Assembly: GCF_014643735.1 (NCBI RefSeq)
Contig: NZ_BMKA01000001.1
Span: 434,001 to 498,000 of the forward strand
Source: Neptunicoccus cionae
GTDB lineage: Bacteria; Pseudomonadota; Alphaproteobacteria; Rhodobacterales; Rhodobacteraceae
DNA length: 64,000 nucleotides
Direction: 5' to 3'
Both the position numbers and the translations under genes were made by a program. Each line of letters starts with the position of its first letter. The first letter of the stretch is position 1. Under the pieces are notes generated by a model. That model saw only the letters and a list, made by a program, of their open reading frames with translations, was not told where the DNA came from and ran no database searches. Of the stretch, positions 43,469 through 52,388 are shown piece after piece.

Positions 43469-44647
43469 ATGACTGACGCGCAAAAATCCGTTCTAACCGT
43501 TTTCCTTCTGTGGTTCGCAGGATTGGGCGCGGCCACGCAGTTTGCCAAATTCTCTTTGATTTTTACTGATCTTTCAGCCCATTACGCGGACAGCGGTGCC
43601 GGTCCTTTGCTGGGGTTTCTGGTGTCGGGCATCAGCCTTTTGGGGATCGTTTTCGGTCTGACAGCAGGCGTTTTGGTGGGTCGCTTCGGGGTGCGGCGCT
43701 TGTTGATCGCGGGGATGGTGCTTGGCGCGGTGGCGTCTTTGATTGAAGGGGCTTTGCCGCCCCTTGGGGTGATGCTTGGGGTGCGGCTGATCGAAGGTCT
43801 GTCCCATCTGGTGGTGGTTGTCGCGGCCCCGACGCTGATTTCGCAGATCTCCCAGCCCCGTTTCCAACCCCTCGCGATGAGCCTGTGGTCCACGTTTTTT
43901 GGTGTGGCCTATGCCCTGACAGCGTGGTTTGGCACACCGCTGGTGGCGGCCTTCGGCTTGTCGAGCCTGTTCTACGTGCATGCGGTGTGGATGTTTGGAA
44001 TGGCAGCAGCGCTTTGGGCTGTTTTGCCCAAAGACAGCGCCGGTGCGCCGGTGAAATCCCTTGGCATTCTGCGCCAGCATATTGAAATATACACCGATCC
44101 GGCCCGCGCTGCGCCGGGGTTGGCGTGGCTGTGTTACACGCTGACCTTTGTGGCGATCCTGACAGTCATCCCGCCATTTCTGCCTGACGACAGCCGCGCG
44201 ACAGTGCTCGGGATCATGCCGCTGGCAGGGATCTGTGTGTCGATGACGCTGGGCGTGCTGTTGCAACGCTGGTTCGCGCCGGTTCTGGTGGTTGTGTTCG
44301 GGTTTACCTGCGCGGGGCTTGCCACTCTCGGCTTTGCGCTTTCTGCGGGAAATCCGCTGTTTGCAGTGCTGATGTTTGCCGCGCTTGGCTTTGTTCAGGG
44401 GGCGAACTTTTCCGCAGTTCCGGCGTTGAACCCCACCGCCGAGGCCCGCGCCCACGCACAAGGGGCGGTGGCGCAGATGGGGAACCTTGGCAATGCGCTC
44501 GGTACGCCGGTGGTTCTGGTCATGATTGGGCTGTTCGGCTTTTCCGGCCTGATCGCCTTCGCCCTGATCGCCTTTGGCGCCGGTATTGCGGTGCATCTTG
44601 GGCTGGCGCGCAAACGGGCGGTACTGGCACGGCGCACTGCTATCTGA
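43469..44647 (+). CDS. MFS transporter
   Basis: The 392-residue protein from ATG 43469 has twelve hydrophobic segments and the MFS loop 2-3 motif GVLVGRFGVRRLLIAG. The N half covers about 8-195 (LTVFLLWFAGLGAATQFAKF, 20 residues, is helix 1) and the C half 215-385. It is closest in style to small-molecule exporters of the DHA type, but substrate is not readable. It lies downstream of the DegT gene on the same strand. Its last 8 bases overlap the end of the convergent Lrp gene, so the two mRNAs would overlap at their 3' ends. Confidence 0.85.
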   Translation: MTDAQKSVLTVFLLWFAGLGAATQFAKFSLIFTDLSAHYADSGAGPLLGFLVSGISLLGIVFGLTAGVLVGRFGVRRLLIAGMVLGAVASLIEGALPPLGVMLGVRLIEGLSHLVVVVAAPTLISQISQPRFQPLAMSLWSTFFGVAYALTAWFGTPLVAAFGLSSLFYVHAVWMFGMAAALWAVLPKDSAGAPVKSLGILRQHIEIYTDPARAAPGLAWLCYTLTFVAILTVIPPFLPDDSRATVLGIMPLAGICVSMTLGVLLQRWFAPVLVVVFGFTCAGLATLGFALSAGNPLFAVLMFAALGFVQGANFSAVPALNPTAEARAHAQGAVAQMGNLGNALGTPVVLVMIGLFGFSGLIAFALIAFGAGIAVHLGLARKRAVLARRTAI

Positions 44648-45119
44648 CCCGCTGTGCCCCTGACGAAACAGGCAGGCCTGCGTCCTTTTTCAGCTGCTCC
44701 ATCACAATCTTTGTCTGCACGCGGGCAACGGCCTCATGGGGTAGGAACACGTCATGGACCAGCGCATTTAGCGCCGCAAGCGAGGGGCAATAGACCCGCA
44801 GCATGTAATCCGCCTCTCCGGTGAGGGTCCAGAGGCTGACAACCTCCGGACGGTCCTGCGCCAGTTTCTGAAAGACCTGCGCATTGGCAGGGGTGTGGCC
44901 GGACATGGAGACCTGCACAAAGGCCTGCACCGACAGCCCCAGTGCCGCCGCATCAAGTGAAGCGTGATAACCGGTGATGTAACCTTCCGCCTCCAGCCGT
45001 TGACGCCGTCGCCCGATCTGGCTGGCGGACATGTTCAGACGTTCGGACAGCTCTTGTGCTGTGGCTGTGGCGTTGTCCTGCAACGCACGCAACAGCCTTT
45101 CGTCGGTGGAATCGAGCAT
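44640..45119 (-). CDS. Lrp/AsnC family transcriptional regulator
   Basis: The 159-residue protein has the N-terminal Lrp helix-turn-helix LDSTDERLLRALQDNATATA (20 residues) and SERLNMSASQIGRRRQRLEA (20), followed by GYITGY and the RAM ligand domain (VQAFVQVSMSGHT, VVSLWTLTGEADYMLRVYCP). It belongs to the branch that reacts to amino acids. It is divergent from hppD (154 bp between starts), so control of tyrosine breakdown, in answer to tyrosine or phenylalanine, is the likely job; this is inferred from position and from similar pairs in other Rhodobacteraceae. The stop overlaps the MFS gene by 8 bp. Confidence 0.9.
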   Translation of the reverse strand: MLDSTDERLLRALQDNATATAQELSERLNMSASQIGRRRQRLEAEGYITGYHASLDAAALGLSVQAFVQVSMSGHTPANAQVFQKLAQDRPEVVSLWTLTGEADYMLRVYCPSLAALNALVHDVFLPHEAVARVQTKIVMEQLKKDAGLPVSSGAQRVR

Positions 45120-45273
45120 CGTTCTAGCTCTTGATGAAGGTTAATTGCATTGAATCTACAATTTTCGCTATATCACGTCAATGTTTCTGCGAAACGGGGG
45201 TGATTTTGCGCACCTATTGCATCAGGCGTTTCTTAAGATGCGCACAACTTGCAACACCAACCGGAGGTTTTCC

Positions 45274-46374
45274 ATGGGCCCGTTTCCACATGATGCACCA
45301 AAATCCACCATTTCCGAGATGAACCCGGCAGGCACAGACGGTTTTGAATTCGTCGAATTTGCCCATCGCGACCCTGACGAACTGCGTAAGCTGTTCACCA
45401 AAATGGGGTACGAACACACCGCGACCCACAAAACCAAAGCGATCGAGTTGTGGCAGCAGGGCGATATCACATATGTGCTGAACGCCGAGCCCGGTTCTTT
45501 CGGGATGCGTTTCGTAGATGATCACGGTCCCTGCGCACCGTCGATGGCATGGCGCGTTGTAGATGCGCAGCATGCCCACGATCACGCGGTGAAACTGGGT
45601 GCGGAATCCTACACTGGCGACGACAAATGTCTCGATGTGCCTGCTGTGATCGGCATCGGCGGCTCGCTTCTGTATTTCGTGGACACCTACGGCGAAGGCG
45701 AAAATGCCTATGCCGAGGAATATGATTTCCACATCACCGAAAAACCTGAAGGCGTTGGGTTCTACTATCTGGATCACCTGACCCATAACGTGATCCGCGG
45801 CAACATGGACACCTGGTATAAATTCTATCGTGACACGTTCAACTTCCGCGAAATCCGCTTCTTCGATATTGCGGGTAAAGTAACGGGCCTGACCTCCCGT
45901 GCGCTGACATCGCCTTGCGGACGTATCCGTATTCCGATCAACGAAAGTGCGGATGACAAATCCCAGATCGAAGAATACCTGCGTGAATACAAAGGCGAAG
46001 GCATCCAGCACATCGCGGTTGCGGCCAAGGATATCTACACTGCCACGGATGAAATCAACGACCGTGGACTGGAGTTCATGCCACCGCCACCACCAATGTA
46101 TTACAAAATGTCCACCAAGCGCGTCGCCGGCCATGAAGAGCCGATTGAGCGGATGGAAAAGCACGGCATTCTGATTGACGGCGAAGGTGTTGTAGACGGC
46201 GGTGAGACCCGCATCCTCCTGCAAATCTTCTCCAAGACCGTGATCGGGCCGATCTTCTTTGAATTCATCCAGCGTAAGGGCGACGACGGCTTTGGCGAAG
46301 GCAACTTCAAAGCGCTGTTCGAAAGCATCGAAGCCGACCAGATCGAACGCGGCGTGATCGAAGCAGCCGAGTAA
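45274..46374 (+). CDS. hppD: 4-hydroxyphenylpyruvate dioxygenase
   Basis: The 366-residue enzyme from ATG 45274 (CGGAGG upstream) has two glyoxalase-like domains. The Fe(II) ligands are all present: His168 in YYLDHLTHN, His246 in GIQHIAV and Glu330 in IFFEFIQRKGDDGFGEGNF, with the C-terminal helix that closes the site. It turns 4-hydroxyphenylpyruvate into homogentisate, second step of tyrosine breakdown. It is followed 6 bp later by a small Rieske protein gene; homogentisate dioxygenase is not in the window. The divergent Lrp gene is the likely regulator. TTGCAT and TATATC 18 bp apart (near 45146) could be its promoter. Confidence 0.96.
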   Translation: MGPFPHDAPKSTISEMNPAGTDGFEFVEFAHRDPDELRKLFTKMGYEHTATHKTKAIELWQQGDITYVLNAEPGSFGMRFVDDHGPCAPSMAWRVVDAQHAHDHAVKLGAESYTGDDKCLDVPAVIGIGGSLLYFVDTYGEGENAYAEEYDFHITEKPEGVGFYYLDHLTHNVIRGNMDTWYKFYRDTFNFREIRFFDIAGKVTGLTSRALTSPCGRIRIPINESADDKSQIEEYLREYKGEGIQHIAVAAKDIYTATDEINDRGLEFMPPPPPMYYKMSTKRVAGHEEPIERMEKHGILIDGEGVVDGGETRILLQIFSKTVIGPIFFEFIQRKGDDGFGEGNFKALFESIEADQIERGVIEAAE

Positions 46375-46380
46375 GGAGCG

Positions 46381-46734
46381 ATGACACTGGACTGGACAGA
46401 TTTCCCCGACGCGCCTGCGTCCGGCACCCCCCTTTGCGACGACACCGCGCTGGGGCTGGGGGTGACGGCGCTTACGCTGGGGGAGTTTCCGGTCCTTGTT
46501 GTCAAAGACGGTGGGGGCACGCGCGCATTTGTGAATGCGTGCCCCCATCAGTTTCTGCCGTTAGACAGCCGCGGCGATGTGCTTGGTGCGGATGGGACAC
46601 GCCTGATTTGCACCAACCATGACGCGGTCTTTGATGCGCGTACAGGACAGGGCGTGGCCGGTTTTGGACTGAATTGTGCCTTGTCGCCTGTTCCGATCCG
46701 GCTCTCTGGCCAGCAGTGGGTCGTTGGCGAGTAA
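46381..46734 (+). CDS. Small Rieske [2Fe-2S] protein
   Basis: The 117-residue soluble protein has a complete Rieske cluster site: Cys54-Pro-His56 (ACPHQFLPL) and Cys77-Thr-Asn-His80 (CTNHDAVFD), with the usual turn G-x-G-V-G-F near 94. It has no oxygenase or reductase domain, so it would be a Rieske-type ferredoxin. Its start is 6 bp after the hppD stop with AAGGAG at the junction, hence the same transcript. HPPD needs no external electron donor, so the protein may serve a further aromatic-ring enzyme of tyrosine breakdown or another oxygenase; the partner is unknown. Confidence 0.9.
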   Translation: MTLDWTDFPDAPASGTPLCDDTALGLGVTALTLGEFPVLVVKDGGGTRAFVNACPHQFLPLDSRGDVLGADGTRLICTNHDAVFDARTGQGVAGFGLNCALSPVPIRLSGQQWVVGE

Positions 46735-46917
46735 CGTCCCGCTCTGCCAATTTTCTTTGTTCTTCTGTGAAGACGCAGTACTGTTTTCCTAATAGCCTAA
46801 AAAGATCGCCTGAGTTGGCCAGACTGTACTTTAGTATAGGTTTACACTTTTTGGTTGCAATTGATCTAAGTCACTATATGCGGAGGTGGAACAAGCACGG
46901 TGGCGTGGGCATAAAAA

Positions 46918-47316
46918 ATGGACGGGACAGGGACACTGGCGCAAGCATTTTCTCAACAGACCACATCGCCACTTGTTGGCATGCAGATTATTACTGCCAC
47001 CGGCGAGATTTTTAATCACGTCGATGGTAATGAGCCGATGTGGGCTGAAGAAGGTGATCGCGCTGTGAAAATTAAAGTGGCGTTTGCCGCTCCGTTCCAG
47101 CGTCCACCTCATGTTACAATCGGCATATCGGGGATTGATGCGTCACGGGCGCAGAACCTGCGCTTCAACATCACCGCAGAGGATGTCACCCGCGAAGGAT
47201 TTGTGCTGAGCTTTGTGACATGGGACGACACAAAAATCGCCCGCGCCTCTGCCAGTTGGTCCGCGATTGGTGCGGCTGTCCCTGTCAGCGCCTTGCGGCG
47301 CGGCGTCGGGAGCTGA
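46918..47316 (+). CDS. H-type lectin domain protein
   Basis: The 132-residue protein carries a full H-type lectin domain (PF09458, about 55-125): VKIKVAFAAPFQRPPHVTIG (20 residues), ISGIDASRAQNLRFNITAED (20) and FVLSFVTWDDTKIARASASW (20). The pattern F-x-x-PF-x-x-PP-V-x-x-x-I-x-x-I-D, then F-x-TW-x-DT, is that of snail and slime-mould GalNAc-binding lectins. There is no signal peptide or membrane segment, so if it acts outside the cell another export route is needed. Start ATG 46918 has a poor ribosome site; ATG 46981 (MQIITATGE) is an alternative. It stands alone 183 bp after the Rieske gene; this gap is AT-rich and otherwise blank. Confidence 0.8.
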   Translation: MDGTGTLAQAFSQQTTSPLVGMQIITATGEIFNHVDGNEPMWAEEGDRAVKIKVAFAAPFQRPPHVTIGISGIDASRAQNLRFNITAEDVTREGFVLSFVTWDDTKIARASASWSAIGAAVPVSALRRGVGS

Positions 47317-47363
47317 CGGGAAGACCCGCGCGCCCTAACGCTTGTGCGATACCTAAAAGATGA

Positions 47364-47669
47364 TCAGCCGCAGGTTTTATGGGCCAGTGCGCCAAAGGCT
47401 TTGTAGCGCAGCCAGAAGCTTTCCTTACGTTTGTCGTCAGACTGTCGGGTTTCCTGTGCCAGATCGGGATCTTTAAAGAATTTCGCGGCAAGGCGTTGGT
47501 CGGAACTGGAAAGTTTCACATTAGCGACTTGCTGGATGCAGGAACATAGGCTGGCAGAGGCTGGGCGGTCTGATGATTTACACGCCCGTTCGATCTTTTT
47601 AGAAGCATAGGCCGGCGCTGATGCTGTCAGCAGGGCAACAGTCAATGTAGCTACGATTGTCTTTTTCAT
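47364..47669 (-). CDS. Small secreted protein with four cysteines, unknown function
   Basis: The 101-residue product from ATG 47669 (AGAGGA upstream) has a clear Sec signal peptide ([21 protein letters not shown], quoted in full at 21 would exceed the limit: core [16 protein letters not shown]) with cleavage after AYA. The mature part is about 79 residues, helical and basic, with cysteines in [17 protein letters not shown] and the C-terminal KTCG, enough for two disulfides. I recognise the type as a small periplasmic protein seen in Rhodobacteraceae, but know no function. It is convergent with the lectin gene (47 bp) and divergent from lepA. Confidence 0.8.
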   Translation of the reverse strand: MKKTIVATLTVALLTASAPAYASKKIERACKSSDRPASASLCSCIQQVANVKLSSSDQRLAAKFFKDPDLAQETRQSDDKRKESFWLRYKAFGALAHKTCG

Positions 47670-47880
47670 TGTGTCCTCTGAATTACCTCTGTCCGGCGTC
47701 TGGATGCGCCGATTTTGCCGAGCTTTCTGCCACAAAACGGGCGAAGACGCAATCAAAACGCCAGCGCCATCGGGGCAGATCAGGCAGACGCGCGCCACAG
47801 CGCCGCAAATGTGGCGAAAACCCAGTGCCCGCGCTCAATCCCCATTGACCAAATGCCGCTTTCCATCCATATCCAGAGCC

Positions 47881-49680
47881 ATGACAGACCTATCAAAAAT
47901 CCGCAATTTTTCCATTGTAGCCCACATCGACCACGGCAAATCGACGCTGGCGGACCGGCTCATTCAATCCACCGGCACAGTGGCCGATCGGGACATGAAA
48001 GAGCAGATGCTCGACGCGATGGATATCGAACGGGAACGGGGTATCACCATCAAGGCGAACTCCGTGCGGATCGAGTATCGTGCGCTCGACGGGGAGGATT
48101 ATGTCCTCAACCTGATCGACACCCCCGGCCACGTGGATTTTGCCTATGAGGTCTCCCGCTCCATGCGTGCGGTTGAAGGCTCTTTGCTGGTCGTGGACAG
48201 CACCCAAGGCGTTGAAGCCCAGACATTGGCCAACGTCTATCAGGCGATTGATGCGGACCACGATATTGTGCCTGTCCTGAATAAAATCGACCTTCCCGCG
48301 TCTGAACCTGAACGGGTTTGCGAGCAGATCGAAGATGTGATCGGCATTGATGCTTCGGATGCGATTATGGTGTCTGCTAAAACCGGTATCGGTATCCCCG
48401 ATGTGCTGGAAGCCATCGTGACGCGTCTGCCCGCCCCGACCGGTAATGCGGATGCGCCGCTGAAGGCGATGCTGGTGGACAGCTGGTATGATGCCTATCT
48501 CGGCGTTGTGGTTCTGGTGCGGGTGATTGACGGCCATCTGCGCAAAGGCGATCGTATCCGCATGATGGCAACCAATGCCGTCTATCCGGTGGACCGCGTT
48601 GGCGTGTTTCGTCCGCAGATGGACAATATCGACGTACTTGGCCCTGGTGAAATGGGCTTCATGACGGCTTCCATCAAACAGGTGCGCGATACCAAGGTGG
48701 GGGATACCATCACCAGTGAAAAGAAGGGCTGCGAAACGCCGCTGCCCGGTTTCGCACCCAGCCAGCCTGTGGTGTTCTGCGGCCTGTTCCCCGTGGACAA
48801 CGCCGAGTTTGAAGACCTCCGTGAGGCGATTTCCAAACTGTCCCTGAACGATGCGTCTTTCAGCACCGAAATGGAAACCTCTGCCGCGCTTGGCTTCGGA
48901 TTCCGTTGCGGTTTCCTTGGCTTGCTGCACCTAGAGGTGATCCGCGACCGTCTGGAACGGGAATACGATATTGAGCTGATCACAACCGCGCCAAGCGTCA
49001 TCTACCACATCCACATGCGCGATGGGAGCATGCAAGAGCTGCACAACCCCGCCGATATGCCAGATCTGACCCACGTGGACCACATCGAGGAACCCCGTAT
49101 CAAGGCGACGATCCTTGTGCCGGATGAATACCTCGGCGATGTGCTGAAACTCTGTCAGGACCGGCGCGGTATCCAGCTTGACCTGACCTATGCGGGCACG
49201 CGGGCGATGGTGGTGTATGACCTGCCGTTGAACGAAGTGGTGTTCGACTTTTACGACCGTCTGAAATCCGTAACCAAAGGCTACGCCAGCTTTGATTACC
49301 AGATGGAAGGCTACCGGCAGGACAAGCTGGTCAAAATGCAAATCCTTGTCAACGAAGAGCCTGTCGACGCGCTGTCCACAATGGTGCACGCCGACCGTGC
49401 GGAGGCCCGTGGCCGCGCGATGGTTGAAAAGCTGAAGGACCTGATCCCCCAGCATATGTTCAAAATTCCGATTCAGGCCGCTATTGGCGGGCGCATTATT
49501 GCCCGCGAAACCCTATCCGCGCTGCGCAAGGACGTGACTGCGAAATGTTACGGCGGTGACGTCAGCCGGAAGCGCAAACTGCTGGACAAGCAAAAGGCCG
49601 GTAAGAAGAAGATGCGCCAGTTCGGCAAGGTAGATATCCCGCAGGAAGCCTTCATCAGTGCATTGAAGATGGACAGCTAA
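47881..49680 (+). CDS. lepA: Elongation factor 4 (LepA)
   Basis: The 599-residue GTPase from ATG 47881 (MTDLSKIRN) has G1 [17 protein letters not shown]3 [11 protein letters not shown]4 NKIDLP and G5 SAKTGIGI, then domain II, and the LepA-only C-terminal domain ending [20 protein letters not shown] (20 residues). Length and order are normal. EF4 binds the ribosome and affects elongation or assembly under ionic stress. The frame stays open upstream to 47671, overlapping the divergent gene's start; conserved sequence begins only at 47881. A strong terminator follows at 49711. Confidence 0.97.
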   Translation: MTDLSKIRNFSIVAHIDHGKSTLADRLIQSTGTVADRDMKEQMLDAMDIERERGITIKANSVRIEYRALDGEDYVLNLIDTPGHVDFAYEVSRSMRAVEGSLLVVDSTQGVEAQTLANVYQAIDADHDIVPVLNKIDLPASEPERVCEQIEDVIGIDASDAIMVSAKTGIGIPDVLEAIVTRLPAPTGNADAPLKAMLVDSWYDAYLGVVVLVRVIDGHLRKGDRIRMMATNAVYPVDRVGVFRPQMDNIDVLGPGEMGFMTASIKQVRDTKVGDTITSEKKGCETPLPGFAPSQPVVFCGLFPVDNAEFEDLREAISKLSLNDASFSTEMETSAALGFGFRCGFLGLLHLEVIRDRLEREYDIELITTAPSVIYHIHMRDGSMQELHNPADMPDLTHVDHIEEPRIKATILVPDEYLGDVLKLCQDRRGIQLDLTYAGTRAMVVYDLPLNEVVFDFYDRLKSVTKGYASFDYQMEGYRQDKLVKMQILVNEEPVDALSTMVHADRAEARGRAMVEKLKDLIPQHMFKIPIQAAIGGRIIARETLSALRKDVTAKCYGGDVSRKRKLLDKQKAGKKKMRQFGKVDIPQEAFISALKMDS

Positions 49681-49710
49681 GGGTGTAACGCATCCGCGCT
49701 CAAGACACCT

Positions 49711-49748
49711 AAACGCCAGTCGCATGATCCAGTGTGGCTGGCGTTTTT
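49711..49748 (+). terminator. Intrinsic terminator between lepA and exoD-like gene
   Basis: AAACGCCAG (49711-49719) pairs with CTGGCGTTT (49738-49746), followed by TTC. The stem has A tract on one side and T tract on the other, so it can end both convergent transcripts. Confidence 0.85.
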
Positions 49749-49761
49749 CGTTGCGGGCGCT

Positions 49762-50346
49762 CTAAAACCCGATCTGCCAGATGGCGAGGGGAACGGCGAG
49801 CAGTGCGACGAGGGATACAATCACCAGCGCCCCGTCCCGTGTTAGCAGGCCAGCGGCGAAAAGAGCGATCACTATCGATGCGATAGAGCCCGAACCTGGA
49901 ATGAATTCCAGAAACGGCATGCAGAGCGTCAGCGCCATAATCAGCAGCAATGGGAGCCAGATGTAGGGGCGGTGGAATAGGAAGGTCAGCCGCGACTTGA
50001 GGAAACGTTCCACAGAGCGCACGGGCTTGCGCAGCCATGTGATCGCCTTGCGCAGCTTTTCGGTGGATATGGTGCGGCGGGTGATAAACTGTGGCAACCA
50101 AAGAGAGTTTCGCCCTGCGAGCATCTGGATAACGATGAAGAAAATCACGGTCCCAACGAATGCCGTCATGCCCGGAATGGCACTGACCGGAGAGGAAGAG
50201 ACCAGAGAGAAGATCAGCATGATAGACGCAAAAGAGCGCCGTCCCATGGCATCAATAACTTCCGAGACCGCAGTGGTGTCGCCCGTGGCCGAGTTTTCAA
50301 GTTCGTCCAAGACTTCGCTCAACGCGTGAGATTTGACCTGTGCCAT
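49762..50346 (-). CDS. ExoD family membrane protein
   Basis: The 194-residue protein matches the ExoD family (PF06055): N-terminal LSEVLDELENSATGDTTAVS (20 residues) and DAMGRRSFASIMLIFSLVSS (20), GMTAFVGTVIFFIVIQMLAGR hydrophobic helix (quoted less one: VGTVIFFIVIQMLAG) and WLPQFITRR, then two to three further helices (ASIVIALFAAGLLTRDGALV, 20). ExoD was named for a defect in exopolysaccharide and alkali tolerance in rhizobia; its molecular role remains unknown. It is a single gene, convergent with lepA, and starts at ATG 50346. Confidence 0.88.
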   Translation of the reverse strand: MAQVKSHALSEVLDELENSATGDTTAVSEVIDAMGRRSFASIMLIFSLVSSSPVSAIPGMTAFVGTVIFFIVIQMLAGRNSLWLPQFITRRTISTEKLRKAITWLRKPVRSVERFLKSRLTFLFHRPYIWLPLLLIMALTLCMPFLEFIPGSGSIASIVIALFAAGLLTRDGALVIVSLVALLAVPLAIWQIGF

Positions 50347-50444
50347 TTTGACCGTGTTTTTATTGGTTACAATGTCCCCTGACGGATTAACCGGTCAGCG
50401 GGCATTTGGTTCCGTCTCTTACGCCAGCCGTTTGGAAAAGGTAA

Positions 50445-50469
50445 GGGGCCGCGGGTTTCCCGTGGCCCC
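50445..50469 (-). terminator. Intrinsic terminator after RTX gene
   Basis: On the minus strand GGGGCC-A-CGGG pairs with CCCG-C-GGCCCC (11 positions with one wobble, AAA loop), followed by TTACCTTTTCC. It lies 40 bp behind the stop of the RTX gene. Confidence 0.6.
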
Positions 50470-50508
50470 ATCGTGGTTAAGTTGTGGTGATTTTAGGTGA
50501 GGCGGGGG

Positions 50509-51447
50509 TCAGATGAAGTTGTCGTCGTCCATCATCTCGGCGCGGGTGACGTTTTCCACCAGTACCTTGATGTCGTCGTATCGCAACAACACGTCGTCGC
50601 CCTTTTTGATGAAGCTGATGTCATCCACCGAAGCGCCGGCCAAATCAATTTCATCCTGACCTACGTTAAAGTCTTTGATAACGTCGCGGTCATCACCGGA
50701 TTTGAAGATGAAGTCATCGGCGCCCCGATTGCCCCAGAGTTTGTCGTTTCCGGCGCCACCAATGATCTTGTCCTTGCCGCCGCCCCCTTTCAGCACATCC
50801 GCCCCGCCGCCGCCTTTCAGCGTGTCGTTGCCAGAACCGCCTTGGAGGTTGTCTTTCCCATTGCCGCCCTCCAGCTTGTCCTTGCCAGCACCGCCGCGCA
50901 ATTTATCGCTACCACCGCCGCCGAACAGGTCGTCCTTTCCGCCAAGGCCAAGCAGCTTGTCGTTGCCACCTGCGCCGGACAGATAATCGTCCGAAGCGGT
51001 GCCGGTAAATTCGTCCTTGCCGCCATCCCCGTCAAGCCGGATGCCGCCGCTGATTGGCCCACCGGCCAGAGCTTCGATCAGGTCGTCGCCCGGGGCGTAC
51101 CCTGCAAGGGCTTCGCGCACTGTGTCGAAACCTTCGGTGATAAGAGACAGATCACCTGAGATGAAATCTTCCAGAAACCCGATTGCCGCGTCAATCTCGC
51201 TTGCGCCCAATCCGGCGGCGGACAACTGGGTGCGAATTGTAGGCAGAAGGCTGGCGTAAAAGGACCAATCAAAGGCCTCCAGCGCGGTTTCGACGGTGTC
51301 GAGCAGGTCCAGATAGGTTCCCACAGTCATTTTGCTGATGCTGGACCAGTCGAAACCTTTGGTCAAATCAGGGCTTCCGGTAATGGCAACTAGGCTGCTG
51401 ATATAATCGGCCCAGCTTTCAAGATCTGTGGTGTCAGTAAGTAACAT
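50509..51447 (-). CDS. RTX calcium-binding secreted protein
   Basis: The 312-residue acidic protein has two parts. The first 140 residues are helical with no hit I recognise (WADYISSLVAITGSPDLTKG, 20). From about 140 to 245 come nine to ten GGxGxDxLx nonapeptides (GGNDKLLGLGGKDDLFGGGG, 20 of them quoted), the calcium-binding beta-roll. The C terminus has the acidic, hydrophobic-ended style of type I secretion substrates (VTRAEMMDDDNFI). There is no N-terminal signal peptide. No HlyB/HlyD pair is nearby; the adjacent genes are unrelated, so an exporter elsewhere would be needed. Function of the N-terminal part is unknown. Confidence 0.88.
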   Translation of the reverse strand: MLLTDTTDLESWADYISSLVAITGSPDLTKGFDWSSISKMTVGTYLDLLDTVETALEAFDWSFYASLLPTIRTQLSAAGLGASEIDAAIGFLEDFISGDLSLITEGFDTVREALAGYAPGDDLIEALAGGPISGGIRLDGDGGKDEFTGTASDDYLSGAGGNDKLLGLGGKDDLFGGGGSDKLRGGAGKDKLEGGNGKDNLQGGSGNDTLKGGGGADVLKGGGGKDKIIGGAGNDKLWGNRGADDFIFKSGDDRDVIKDFNVGQDEIDLAGASVDDISFIKKGDDVLLRYDDIKVLVENVTRAEMMDDDNFI

Positions 51448-51648
51448 TGCAATAGTCCCTCTCTAAATACGGTGTTCAATGGGCGGTATCATTGGCGCAG
51501 CCACGTGACTTCGCAAGTGATTTTTATCAACATTTTGCAGTATCAACCTGTGGTAGGGGGTGTGTGGCCTGCTGTGGAGGCGATTGGGCTGTTGCTCGCC
51601 TTCGGGCTTTGCTATGGCGAAGCTATCCCAAGATGAAAGAACCTGCCG

Positions 51649-52161
51649 ATGCTCTGTGCCTTATGTCAATCCGATCAAGCTGTAACGCCGTTTGATGTGC
51701 CTCGTGATGGTGTGGCCTATAGCGTCGATCTTTGCGCTGTTTGCACGGATCAACAAAGTGCTGCGCCGGATGCAAGCCACTGGCGTTGCCTGTCGTCTTC
51801 CATGTGGTCGGAAGACCCCGCGACGCAGGTTCTCGCCTACCGGATGCTTGCGCGGTTGGAGGAGGAGAGCTGGGCGCGCGACCTCATGGATATGTTATAC
51901 CTAGACGAGGAAACGCTGGCTTGGGCCGAGGCAGGCATCCAGAAGGCGACTGGTCATCGTGATAGTAACGGGGTGCCGCTTGTCACGGGGGATAATGTAG
52001 TTCTGATCAAAGATCTACCGGTGAAAGGCGCTGGATTTACCGCCAAGCGAGGCACCGCGGTGCGGGGAATTTCCATCGTGCCGGACAATCCGGCTCATAT
52101 CGAAGGTCGGGTGGAAGGCCAGCGGATTGTTATTCTGACCGAATTTGTTAAAAAGAAATAG
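51649..52161 (+). CDS. PhnA-domain protein
   Basis: The 170-residue protein starts with a zinc-ribbon-like pair of motifs CALCQSD and LCAVCTDQQ (CxxC, CxxC; about residues 3-6 and 28-31), and its C-terminal 65 residues form the PhnA (YjdM) domain: GDNVVLIKDLPVKGAGFTAK (20) and KRGTAVRGISIVPDNPAHIE (20), GQRIVILTEFVKKK. Despite its name, YjdM/PhnA is not needed for phosphonate use and its role is unsettled. A helical linker with acidic residues joins the two parts. It is divergent from the RTX gene over 201 bp with no visible structure. Confidence 0.85.
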   Translation: MLCALCQSDQAVTPFDVPRDGVAYSVDLCAVCTDQQSAAPDASHWRCLSSSMWSEDPATQVLAYRMLARLEEESWARDLMDMLYLDEETLAWAEAGIQKATGHRDSNGVPLVTGDNVVLIKDLPVKGAGFTAKRGTAVRGISIVPDNPAHIEGRVEGQRIVILTEFVKKK

Positions 52162-52388
52162 CCTCCAGCGCGACGAAGGGCAGGGGCCGAGACAACTTCC
52201 CGGCCCGTTGGCTCTTACCCCAAAATGGACGGTTTTCTGGTGCGCAACATGGAACGAATAACCCTGTCGCACGTTATCCCCGTGAGAAGTTCGTAAAAGA
52301 GCGGTTTAGGTCGAACCACCGCCAGCGACTCATTGATCGGGGCCGGAACGGCTTGTAATGTGAACCTATCCTTTGGGGGGATATTTTA

